DNA from: Candidatus Omnitrophota bacterium
GTDB lineage: Bacteria; Omnitrophota; Gorgyraeia; 1-14-0-20-64-10; JACQQZ01
DNA: 5,449 nt
NCBI GenBank assembly: GCA_016206635.1
Contig: JACQRF010000098.1
Coordinates: 1-5,449, forward strand
Direction of reading: 5' to 3'
The notes beneath the pieces are model-generated. The model did not search any database. It was not told the origin of the DNA and saw only the letters and a program-made list of their open reading frames with translations. The position numbers and the translations under genes were made by a program. Positions 1 through 5,449 of the stretch are shown here, piece by piece; position 1 is the first letter of the stretch, and every line of letters starts with the position of its first letter.

Positions 1-120
1 GCGGCTCGAAATAATTACGAGTCACGGGGGGTCCGGCTCCGGGGTGGCCTCCCTGGTCAATTGACCAGGGAGGCCACCCCGGAGCCGGACCCCCCGTGAC
101 TCGTAATTATTTCGAGCCGC
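1..120. repeat. Perfect 120-bp palindrome, no spacer, at window edge
   Basis: Bases 1-60 are the exact reverse complement of bases 61-120, with no mismatch and no loop; the centre is GGTCAATTGACC (55-66). The right arm contains the stop codon (107-109) and last codons of the DUF378-like gene plus about 46 bases beyond it, so the left arm is an inverted second copy of that gene's tail. Perfect spacerless palindromes of this size are generally unstable in bacteria. The palindrome also begins exactly at base 1. Both facts favour a fold-back artefact of amplification or assembly at a contig end. A genuine hairpin telomere or inverted-duplication junction is the alternative. The palindrome itself is certain; its origin is not. 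Confidence 0.97.
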
Positions 121-355
121 AGCTGCCGCCGCCGGCCGCTGGCTTGCAGCACGGACAGCATTTGAAGATCGACACCAGCTTCATGATGCCGGCCAGTCCG
201 ATCACCCCGTACGCCACCTTGGCCAGACCGGTGCCCGCCCCGAGCACGGCCGCCACCAGGTCGAGCCCGAACACGCCAGCCAATCCCCAGTTCAATGCCC
301 CCAGCCCGACCAGCACCCCGACGACCTTGCAAACGCCACAGTTGCCACCAGTCAT
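107..355 (-). CDS. DUF378-like small membrane protein with terminal cysteine clusters
   Basis: This is an 82-residue protein of unknown function that resembles the DUF378 family. The signature is the G-A-L-N-W-G-L-A-G-V-F-G-L-D-L-V-A-A run (about residues 19-36) followed by a second hydrophobic stretch containing Y-G-V-I-G-L-A-G (49-56). It has two membrane helices, roughly 10-38 and 43-64, which would put both ends on the same side of the membrane. Unusual additions are a C-x-x-C at residues 6-9, a C-C-P-C-C at 66-70 and one more cysteine at 79, in a Gly-rich tail. The start is the ATG at 355, preceded by AGGAGG four bases upstream. The overlapping ATG at 359 opens a different, Arg/Gly-rich frame and is rejected. 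The gene lies 146 bases downstream of the MFS stop, so it may share that transcript or have its own promoter. Its stop codon falls inside the edge palindrome, so if that palindrome is artefactual the last codons still come from its right arm and should be sound. Family assignment is fairly sure; role is unknown. Confidence 0.85.
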   Translation of the reverse strand: MTGGNCGVCKVVGVLVGLGALNWGLAGVFGLDLVAAVLGAGTGLAKVAYGVIGLAGIMKLVSIFKCCPCCKPAAGGGSCGSK

Positions 356-359
356 GCAT

Positions 360-365
360 CCTCCT
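360..365 (-). promoter_or_regulatory. Strong Shine-Dalgarno of the DUF378-like gene
   Basis: The minus strand reads AGGAGG, then ATGC, then the ATG at 355. It is a full consensus ribosome binding site, far stronger than anything in front of the four upstream genes. The spacing of four bases to the chosen ATG is a little short. The other ATG at 359 would touch the site directly and opens a non-homologous frame, so the site supports the start at 355. Confidence 0.75.
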
Positions 366-401
366 ACAACTGTTATCTTCCTGGCGATGTCCTTGTCATC
401 T

Positions 402-428
402 CAAGGGGAAACCCAGGGTTTCCCCTTG
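402..428. repeat. Near-perfect 27-base hairpin between MFS and DUF378 genes
   Basis: Arms 402-414 and 416-428 are exactly complementary (13 bp) around the single base at 415. The left arm reads CAAGGGGAAACCC. In RNA from either strand this forms a very stable stem, with the tip opened to a small loop. Neither side has a run of T, so it does not look like a standard intrinsic terminator. It could be a processing or stabilising stem between the MFS and DUF378 cistrons, or another member of the short palindromic repeats seen inside the MFS gene and at the cstA end. It shares the GGGGAAAC/GTTTCCCC motif with the element at 1768-1800. Confidence 0.85.
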
Positions 429-501
429 GGCCCCTTCCTTCAGTAGCCCACAGCTCAGCGACTGCGTACACCCACCACGATAGCGGAAGTCTCCCGGCCC
501 G

Positions 502-1749
502 TCAAACACCATCGCGCGAAGGGACAGCCTGGGTCTGCAACGCCAACCGCCGCAAGGACGGGGCGCGCCAGGCGGTGACCGCCACGCAGACGAGGGTCGC
601 GCATCCACCGATAAGAACTGAGGGCACGACCCCCAGCAGCTTGGCCGCCACGCCGGACTCGAAGGCGCCGATCTCGTTCGAGGAGCTGATGAACAACCCG
701 TTCACCGAGGAGACGCGGCCGCGAAGGCGGTTGGGGGTCATGGCCTGGAGGACGCTGGCCCGGATCACGACGCTGACATTGTCGGCAGCGCCGGCCACGG
801 CCAGGCAGAGGGCCGCCAGCCAAAACCAGGGGGCGAGCGCAAACCCGATCGTGAACGCCCCGAACAATGCCACCCCCAGCAGCAGCGCCAGGCCGGTGCG
901 ATGGAACGGCGGGCGGTGGGCCTGGTGGAGCGCCATCACGAGGGCGCCGGCCGGCAGCGCGGCGTTCAACAGGCCCAGCCCCACGGCGCCCGCCTGGAAC
1001 CGCTCGGCAAAAAACGGCAAGATCGCCGTGACGCTGCCGAACAAGACCGCGAACATATCCAGGGCCAGGGCCGACACGATCACCTGGCGCGACATCACAA
1101 ACCGGACCCCCTCCCACAACCCCCGAGAAATCGGGACGGTTCTAGAGCCGTCCCTATTTTCTGGGGGATGCGGCGCCAAGCGACGGGCGTACCAGACGGC
1201 GAGCGCCAACCAGGCAACGACGCCGGCATAGGCCCACGCCACCCCGGCGGCGGCATAGAGCCAGCCCCCCAGCAACGGGCCGACGATCGCCCCGAGCTGC
1301 CACTGGGTGGAATTCCACCCGGCGGCCTGGGCATAGATCGCCTTCGGGACGATGGCATCCACGTACGCGGCGGTGGCCGGCCACAAAAGGCTGCGAAAGA
1401 GGCCGGTCAGGCCCACGACGAGATACAGCGGCGCTGGCGTGGCCAACGGCGCGCGGGCCAACCACCAGAACGCGACGGCGCAGATGAGCAGCCCGCCCTC
1501 GGCCACCAGAATCAACCGGCGCTTCTCCAGGCGATCGGCCTGATGGCCGGCCCACAGCAGGCAACCCATATAGGGAAGCGCCTCGGCGAGCCCGACCAAC
1601 CCGAGGGCCAGCGGGTCGTGCGTCAGCTGGAAGATCTGCCAGCCGATGATCACCCGCTGCATCTGCAGGCCCAGCGTCAGGAAGAACTTGGAGCCCAAGG
1701 CCCGGCGGAAATCGGGGATGCGGAAGACGGCGTAACGGTCGAGGGACAC
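502..1749 (-). CDS. MFS transporter, EntS/MFS_3-like exporter family
   Basis: This is a 415-residue secondary transporter of the inner membrane, with about 12 hydrophobic segments in two halves. The opening F-R-I-P-D-F-R-R-A-L-G-S (9-20) and the L-T-H-D-P-L-A-L-G-L-V-G-L-A-E-A-L-P stretch (42-59) are typical of the enterobactin-exporter-like (EntS, MFS_3) branch. So is N-R-L-R-G-R-V-S-S-V-N-G-L-F (340-353). MFS motif A appears as G-H-Q-A-D-R-L-E-K-R-R (68-78). The substrate cannot be read from sequence; drug or siderophore export is a family-level guess. The start is GTG at 1749, chosen because homology begins there and no ATG or GTG lies between it and the end of cstA in this frame. No Shine-Dalgarno is visible, and the cstA stop is only 11 bases upstream, so translation probably depends on ribosomes finishing cstA. 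Residues 195-210, in the central cytoplasmic loop between helices 6 and 7, are encoded wholly by a 48-bp palindromic repeat. The gene ends with TGA at 502-504. Confidence 0.88.
   Translation of the reverse strand: MSLDRYAVFRIPDFRRALGSKFFLTLGLQMQRVIIGWQIFQLTHDPLALGLVGLAEALPYMGCLLWAGHQADRLEKRRLILVAEGGLLICAVAFWWLARAPLATPAPLYLVVGLTGLFRSLLWPATAAYVDAIVPKAIYAQAAGWNSTQWQLGAIVGPLLGGWLYAAAGVAWAYAGVVAWLALAVWYARRLAPHPPENRDGSRTVPISRGLWEGVRFVMSRQVIVSALALDMFAVLFGSVTAILPFFAERFQAGAVGLGLLNAALPAGALVMALHQAHRPPFHRTGLALLLGVALFGAFTIGFALAPWFWLAALCLAVAGAADNVSVVIRASVLQAMTPNRLRGRVSSVNGLFISSSNEIGAFESGVAAKLLGVVPSVLIGGCATLVCVAVTAWRAPSLRRLALQTQAVPSRDGV
1120..1167. repeat. 48-bp REP-like palindrome inside the MFS coding sequence
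   Basis: This is an imperfect palindrome centred between 1143 and 1144. Of 24 opposed positions, 19 are Watson-Crick pairs, including five outer C/G pairs (1120-1124 with 1163-1167) and the 7-bp block GGGACGG with CCGTCCC. The mismatches are at 1125-1127, 1132 and 1140. It occupies exactly codons 195-210 of the MFS gene and keeps the frame open. Because it is palindromic, both strands encode almost the same peptide, N-R-D-G-S-R-T/A-V-P-I. It resembles the short dispersed REP-type repeats mobilised by REP-associated (Y1/RAYT) transposases, but no such transposase lies in the window. Confidence 0.8.
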
Positions 1750-1760
1750 GCTGAGAGGCG

Positions 1761-3587
1761 TTACGCCGAAAACGGGACCGGGGACAGCCCCTGTTTCCCC
1801 GCGGGGGCGCGCGCCATGAGCGCCCGGCGCCAGCGAAGGAAGGAGTTGCCGATCATGAGTCCCGTGCACCCCATCATGAAGAGGGTCAGGCCGGTGTTCA
1901 CCCAGCCCAAAACCGCCTGGCCGGGCTGGCGGGTCAGCGGCAGGAAATTCTGCCACACGCTCTGCCAGCCGGCCGTCAGCGTCGTGGTCGCCACGAACGC
2001 CATCGGGGCCACGGTCACCCAGGCGTAGCGGGCCCGGCCCATGTTGACGAGGACGGTCGTCGCCACGCACAGCGCGATGACGGCCAGCAGTTGGTTGGCG
2101 ATGCCGAACATCGGCCAGATCGTCGCGATGCTCCCGGTGAGGATGAAGAACGCCCAGGCGCCGACGACCAGGGCGCTGGAGAGCAGCGTGCCGGGCAGCC
2201 AGTCGGTCCGCTCGAACGGCCGATAGAGCTTCCCGAGAAATTCCTGGAGGATGAAGCGCGCCACCCGCGTGCCGGTATCAATCGTCGTCAGGATGAACAG
2301 CGCCTCGAACATGATGGCGAAATGATACCAGTAGGACAGCAGGTGCCGCATCCCCGGCAACCCGGCAAACACCTGGGCCATGCCGAGGGCCAACGTGACC
2401 GCCCCGCCCGTCCGGCCGGCGACCGGTTCCCCCGCCTGCTGCGCGAGCTGCTCCAGATGGACCGGCGCGAGGCCGAGACCCGCGAATTTCTCAGGCGTCA
2501 CGTTGATGGCGAAGTAATCGGCCGGATACAGCGCGCAGCAGGCGATCAGCGCGGTGATGCCGACCAACCCCTCCATCAGCATGGCGCCGTAGCCGATCGG
2601 GCGGATGTCGGCCTCGTTGTCAATCATCTTCGGCGTCGTGCCGGAGCCGACGAGGGCGTGGAAACCGGAGACCGCGCCACAGGCGATGGTGATAAACAGA
2701 AACGGGAACAGCGTCCCAGGAATAATCGGCCCGCCCCCGCCGGCGAACCGGCTGACCAGCGGCTGCTGGATCACCGGGTTCACCCAGAGGACCCCGACGA
2801 TGAGCAGGGCGATCGTCCCGACCTTCATGTAGGAGCTCAGGTAATCGCGGGGGCACAGCAGCAGCCACACCGGCAGGACGGAGGCGACGAACCCGTACGC
2901 GGCCATCGCCAGGGTGACCCCGCGGGCCGACAGCGTGAAGGCGGGGGCCCAGGCCCCCTGCGCCACGACGCGGCCGAAGAACACCGCCAGCAGCAGGCCG
3001 ATCACGCCGAGCAGCGACGCCTCGGCGATGCGCCCCTTGCGGAACCGGTAGAGATACCACCCGACGAACAGGGCCAGCGGGATGCTGCACCCGATGGTGA
3101 ACACGCCCCACGGGCTGTCGCGGAGGGCGTTGACGACCGCCAGCCCCAAGCCGGCGAGCGCCACGATCACGATGAACAGAATCGCGATCGCCGTGGTCAG
3201 GCCGGCCACCGGGCCGATTTCCTGGCGCGCGATCTCCGCCAGCGACCGGCCGCCGCGCCGGGTCGAGGCGAACAGAATCATGAAATCCTGCACCGCCCCC
3301 GCGAGAACGACTCCGATCAATAACCATAAAAACCCCGGCAGGAACCCGAACTGCGCGGCGAGCACCGGGCCGATCAGCGGGCCGGCCCCGGCGATGGCGG
3401 CGAAATGATGGCCGAACAGCACCCAGCGATTGGTCGGGTGATAGTTCGTGCCGTCCTTCAGCGTATGGGCGGCGGTCCGGCGCGCCGGGTCGAGCCCCAC
3501 GACGCGGGATGCCAGGAACCGGCTGTAGTAGCGATAGGCGATCGCCAGGACGCACAGGGCGCCCAGCATGAACGGGAGGGCGGTCAT
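1761..3587 (-). CDS. cstA: CstA-family carbon-starvation carrier (pyruvate/peptide uptake)
   Basis: This is a 608-residue polytopic inner-membrane protein of the CstA family. Studied members (E. coli CstA, BtsT) import pyruvate with protons, and CstA is also linked to peptide uptake. Family marks are K-D-G-T-N-Y-H-P-T (44-52), the F-G-H-H-F-A-A-I-A-G-A-G-P block (58-70), G-A-V-Q-D-F (97-102), S-G-T-T-P-K-M-I (315-322) and I-G-Y-G-A-M-L (331-337). About 16 hydrophobic segments are visible. It is shorter than E. coli CstA (about 700 residues) and matches a compact branch common outside enterics. The start is ATG at 3587, overlapping the cydB stop as ATGA, with a weak GGTGG eight bases upstream; longer in-frame extension runs antiparallel to no homology and lies within cydB. 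The last 13 residues (596-608) are encoded by a palindromic repeat, so the original C-terminus was probably altered. Overlap with cydB implies co-translation with the bd oxidase. Substrate specificity (pyruvate or peptides) is inferred from the family only. Confidence 0.93.
   Translation of the reverse strand: MTALPFMLGALCVLAIAYRYYSRFLASRVVGLDPARRTAAHTLKDGTNYHPTNRWVLFGHHFAAIAGAGPLIGPVLAAQFGFLPGFLWLLIGVVLAGAVQDFMILFASTRRGGRSLAEIARQEIGPVAGLTTAIAILFIVIVALAGLGLAVVNALRDSPWGVFTIGCSIPLALFVGWYLYRFRKGRIAEASLLGVIGLLLAVFFGRVVAQGAWAPAFTLSARGVTLAMAAYGFVASVLPVWLLLCPRDYLSSYMKVGTIALLIVGVLWVNPVIQQPLVSRFAGGGGPIIPGTLFPFLFITIACGAVSGFHALVGSGTTPKMIDNEADIRPIGYGAMLMEGLVGITALIACCALYPADYFAINVTPEKFAGLGLAPVHLEQLAQQAGEPVAGRTGGAVTLALGMAQVFAGLPGMRHLLSYWYHFAIMFEALFILTTIDTGTRVARFILQEFLGKLYRPFERTDWLPGTLLSSALVVGAWAFFILTGSIATIWPMFGIANQLLAVIALCVATTVLVNMGRARYAWVTVAPMAFVATTTLTAGWQSVWQNFLPLTRQPGQAVLGWVNTGLTLFMMGCTGLMIGNSFLRWRRALMARAPAGKQGLSPVPFSA
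1768..1800. repeat. REP-like palindromic element at the cstA 3' end
   Basis: The plus strand has an imperfect palindrome. ACAG (1784-1787) pairs with CTGT (1791-1794) around CCC, GGGG (1780-1783) can pair with CCCC (1797-1800) past a two-T bulge, and the outer GAAAAC (1768-1773) nearly matches GTTTCC (1793-1798) in the alternative fold. It shares a GAAAA-x(1-2)-GGGAC half-motif with the minus strand of the 1120-1167 element, suggesting one repeat family. It encodes the CstA tail (residues 596-608) and ends just before the cstA stop, about 20 bases from the MFS start codon. A further 10-bp palindrome CCCCGCGGGG (1797-1806) overlaps it. Confidence 0.6.
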
Positions 3588-4597
3588 GCCGCATCCACCC
3601 GGACCTTGCCCCGGAAAATCCAGTAAATCCCGACGGTGTAGGCGAGCACCAGCGGCATCCCGATGGCGGCGACGATCGCCATGATGCCCAGCGTGGCGGG
3701 CGAGGAGGCCGCGTTGTACACCGTGAGGCTGCGCTCCGGGAACGGCACGGACGGGACCAGCGCCGGGAACAACCCGATGCCGAACAACGCCAGGAGTGCG
3801 GCGATCGCCGCGCATGAGGAAAGGAAGGCGCGGAACGGCCGGCCGTGCGCGATTTCGCGCGGGATATTGGCGATGGCCAGCAGACTCAGCCCCGGGATGA
3901 CAAACAGCGCCGGGTGCGCCCGGAACGGCTCCGCCATCCGCGGATAATAGACGAGCGTGACCATCGTCACCAACCCGTAGCACAGCAGGAAGCCGATGAT
4001 CGTCCGCGGGACCCAGCGTTGGATCCTCGCCTGCAGCGCCCCCTCGGTCTTCAACACCAGATAGATCGCCCCATGCATCAGGAACAGCGCCACCGTGGTG
4101 GCGCCGACCAACAACGCATACGGGTTGAGCAGCTCGAGGCACGTGCCGGCATATTCCCCGTCGGGGCCGAGCGGGACGCCGCGCGCCAGATTGCCCAGCG
4201 CCACGCCGATGAGGAGACTGCAGAGCACGCTGCTGGCGCAGAAACTGACGTCCCACGTCCGGCGCCACCACGGCATCGGCAGCTTGCTACGGAACTCGAT
4301 CGCCACCGCCCGGAAGATCAAGGCCGCCAGCAGCAGCATGAACGCCAGATAGAAGCCGGACAGCACGGTCGCGTACACCGCCGGGAACGCGGCGAACAGC
4401 GCCCCGCCGCCGGTCACGAGCCAGACTTCGTTGCCGTCCCAGACCGGGCCGATCGCGTTGAGCTGGCGGCGGCGGTCGGCATCGTCCCGGCTGCACAGGT
4501 GCAGCATCCCCACGCCGAAGTCAAACCCGTCGAGGACGGCGTAGCCGGCCAGCAGCGCGCCGACCAGCCAGAACCAGATGACGCGCAGGTCACCCAT
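3584..4597 (-). CDS. cydB: Cytochrome bd quinol oxidase subunit II
   Basis: CydB is the second integral-membrane subunit of cytochrome bd, the terminal oxidase that reduces O2 to water with electrons from quinol. It stabilises the haem-bearing subunit CydA. The 337-residue protein shows the N-terminal L-D-G-F-D-F-G-V-G (22-30) and the highly conserved G-P-V-W-D-G-N-E-V-W-L (50-60). It also has the F-A-A-F-P-A-V-Y-A segment and a C-terminal S-S-P-A-T-L-G-I-M helix. It has about eight hydrophobic helices and is slightly shorter than E. coli CydB (379). I chose the ATG at 4597 over the one at 4618 because M-G-D-L-R-V-I-W matches the usual N-terminus. It overlaps the cydA stop by eight bases (ATGGGTGA), typical of translational coupling, and neither candidate has a clear Shine-Dalgarno. 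The 3' end overlaps cstA by four bases. No cydX-like small ORF or cydDC is present between or after the subunits. Confidence 0.95.
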   Translation of the reverse strand: MGDLRVIWFWLVGALLAGYAVLDGFDFGVGMLHLCSRDDADRRRQLNAIGPVWDGNEVWLVTGGGALFAAFPAVYATVLSGFYLAFMLLLAALIFRAVAIEFRSKLPMPWWRRTWDVSFCASSVLCSLLIGVALGNLARGVPLGPDGEYAGTCLELLNPYALLVGATTVALFLMHGAIYLVLKTEGALQARIQRWVPRTIIGFLLCYGLVTMVTLVYYPRMAEPFRAHPALFVIPGLSLLAIANIPREIAHGRPFRAFLSSCAAIAALLALFGIGLFPALVPSVPFPERSLTVYNAASSPATLGIMAIVAAIGMPLVLAYTVGIYWIFRGKVRVDAA

Positions 4598-5449
4598 AGC
4601 GTTGCCGCGCGTAGACATCCACGGCGTCGGCGGCCTCGGGGCCGTGCCGGATCTCGCGGTCCAGCAGGAAGAGGAACAGGCCGAACAACAGCGCGTAGAT
4701 GACGGTGAACATGATCAGCGACGACAGGATCATCGGGGCCGACACCACCTTGGAAATCCCCTCGGAGGTCCGCATCAGCCCGTACACGATCCACGGCTGG
4801 CGGCCCACCTCCGCGGCGAACCACCCGAGCTGGTTGGCGATCTGCGGGCCCAGGACGGCGAAGACGAACCCCCAGAGCAGCCCGCGCCGCGTCCACAAGG
4901 TGCCGCGCCACCACGTCCACAGGCCGAGGAGACTGAGCCCCAGCAACCCGATCCCGATCGCCACCATCCCGTGAAACGCCTGGAACGTGATCTGCACCGG
5001 CGGCCGGTCGGCGGGGGGGAACGCCTGCAGCCCGGTCACCGGCTGCCGGGCATCCCCGTGCACGAGCCAGCTCAACGCCCCGGGGATCTTGAGGCCGACC
5101 GTCCGCTCACGGCGCTCATCCACCCAGCCGGCCACATGGAGGGGGGCCGGCGCCTGGGCCGGGTAATGCCCCTCGAACGCGGCGAGCTTCGCCGGCTGGT
5201 GGCGGCTGACGACGAGCGCGCTCTGATGGCCGGTGACGACCTGCAAGCTGCAGGCCACGACCGCGATCGGCAGGGCGATGCGCATGGAGGCCTTGGCGAA
5301 CGCCTCATGCCGTTGCCGGAGCAGGTAGAACGCGCTGACGCTCAACACCAGGAACGCCCCGGCCTGCCAGCAGCCCAGCACCACGTGGGCCAGCCGCACC
5401 ACCGACGACGGGTTGAACACCATCGCCCAGAAATCGGTGATCTCGGCCC
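4590..5449 (-). CDS. cydA: Cytochrome bd quinol oxidase subunit I, partial (N-terminus missing)
   Basis: These are the C-terminal 285 residues of CydA, the subunit that carries haems b558, b595 and d and oxidises quinol. The reading frame stays open to the right edge; the ATG at 5423 is internal, because the residues before it (E-I-T-D-F-W-A) are conserved family sequence. Numbering from the first complete codon, H21 corresponds to E. coli His186 and M161 to Met393, the two b558 ligands. K87 and E92 in Q-P-A-K-L-A-A-F-E match Lys252 and Glu257 of the quinol-binding Q loop. The loop is short (about 70 residues, against roughly 135 in E. coli). The G-W-F-A-A-E-V-G-R-Q-P-W signature lies at 208-219. 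Just before it, Q206 stands where E. coli has Glu445. The N-terminal part with His19 and Glu99/Glu107 is outside the window. The gene ends with TGA at 4590-4592, inside the start of cydB, and heads the visible operon. Confidence 0.95.
   Translation of the reverse strand, partial: AEITDFWAMVFNPSSVVRLAHVVLGCWQAGAFLVLSVSAFYLLRQRHEAFAKASMRIALPIAVVACSLQVVTGHQSALVVSRHQPAKLAAFEGHYPAQAPAPLHVAGWVDERRERTVGLKIPGALSWLVHGDARQPVTGLQAFPPADRPPVQITFQAFHGMVAIGIGLLGLSLLGLWTWWRGTLWTRRGLLWGFVFAVLGPQIANQLGWFAAEVGRQPWIVYGLMRTSEGISKVVSAPMILSSLIMFTVIYALLFGLFLFLLDREIRHGPEAADAVDVYARQRYG

Noticed and set aside
1..120. Reading the edge palindrome as an intrinsic terminator for the DUF378-like gene
   Set aside because: The stem includes coding sequence and the stop codon, is far longer than any terminator, and has no T-tract.
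57..359. Overlapping 100-residue minus-strand ORF starting at the ATG at 359
   Set aside because: Arg/Gly-rich shadow of the DUF378-like frame; it runs through the palindrome and its ATG touches the Shine-Dalgarno.
372..399. Possible sigma-70 promoter for the DUF378-like gene (ATGACA at 399-394, 16 bases, GATAAC at 377-372 on the minus strand)
   Set aside because: The boxes match reasonably, but the predicted transcript would start at about 365, right at the Shine-Dalgarno, leaving almost no leader; too weak to annotate.
901..2028. 375-residue plus-strand ORF opposite the MFS gene and cstA end
   Set aside because: It is antisense to two clear membrane-protein genes, its composition is Arg/Gly/Gln/Pro-rich with no family resemblance, and it is explained by high GC at third codon positions.
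2091..3323. 410-residue plus-strand ORF antisense to cstA
   Set aside because: Highly charged, low-complexity translation typical of the complement of a GC-rich membrane-protein gene; no start signal or recognisable domain.
3588..4271. N-terminal extension of the cstA frame to 836 residues
   Set aside because: The extension lies wholly within cydB in another frame, has no homology, and the ATG at 3587 starts precisely at the conserved CstA N-terminus.
3845..4702. 285-residue plus-strand ORF antisense to cydB and the cydA end
   Set aside because: It is antisense to conserved cytochrome bd genes and has a His/Arg/Gln-rich shadow composition.
5013..5019. Run of seven G in cydA as a possible frameshift site
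   Set aside because: The CydA frame is continuous and conserved on both sides of the run, so there is no sign of an indel.

Overview
The window is a GC-rich bacterial segment in which all five recognisable genes lie on the minus strand, so transcription runs from right to left. The order is cydA (cut by the right edge), cydB, cstA, a major facilitator superfamily (MFS) transporter, and a small DUF378-type membrane protein. Every gene has bacterial families and bacterial-style overlapping junctions. The strong G/C bias at third positions opens long spurious ORFs on both strands. I cannot name the organism. A GC-rich environmental or metagenome-derived Gram-negative bacterium is likely, but that is inference.

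Region by region: 4590-5449 encodes the C-terminal 285 residues of a short-Q-loop cytochrome bd oxidase subunit I. Positions 3584-4597 encode CydB, whose ATG overlaps the cydA stop by 8 bases. Positions 1761-3587 encode a 608-residue CstA-type carrier, whose ATG overlaps the cydB stop (ATGA). Positions 502-1749 encode a 415-residue MFS exporter-like protein starting at a GTG, 11 bases after the cstA stop. A 146-base gap (356-501) carries a near-perfect hairpin, and 107-355 encodes the cysteine-rich DUF378-like protein behind a strong AGGAGG. Positions 1-120 are a perfect, spacerless 120-bp palindrome.

Functionally, cydAB make a high-affinity quinol:O2 oxidoreductase for low-oxygen or stress respiration. 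CstA-family proteins import pyruvate or peptides under starvation. The overlapping stops and starts suggest that oxidase and carrier are translated from one mRNA, so the block reads as a low-oxygen/starvation module. The MFS protein probably rides on the same transcript. The DUF378 protein may be co-transcribed or separate.

The most unusual content is short palindromic DNA. One 48-bp palindrome is embedded in frame (exactly 16 codons) in the central loop of the MFS protein. A related element supplies the last 13 residues of CstA and abuts the MFS start. A third hairpin sits between the MFS and DUF378 genes. They look like REP-type dispersed repeats, two of them taken into coding sequence. The 120-bp palindrome at the left edge is most easily explained as an assembly or amplification fold-back, but it deserves a check. 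I see no new enzyme system, CRISPR array, RNA gene or transposase.
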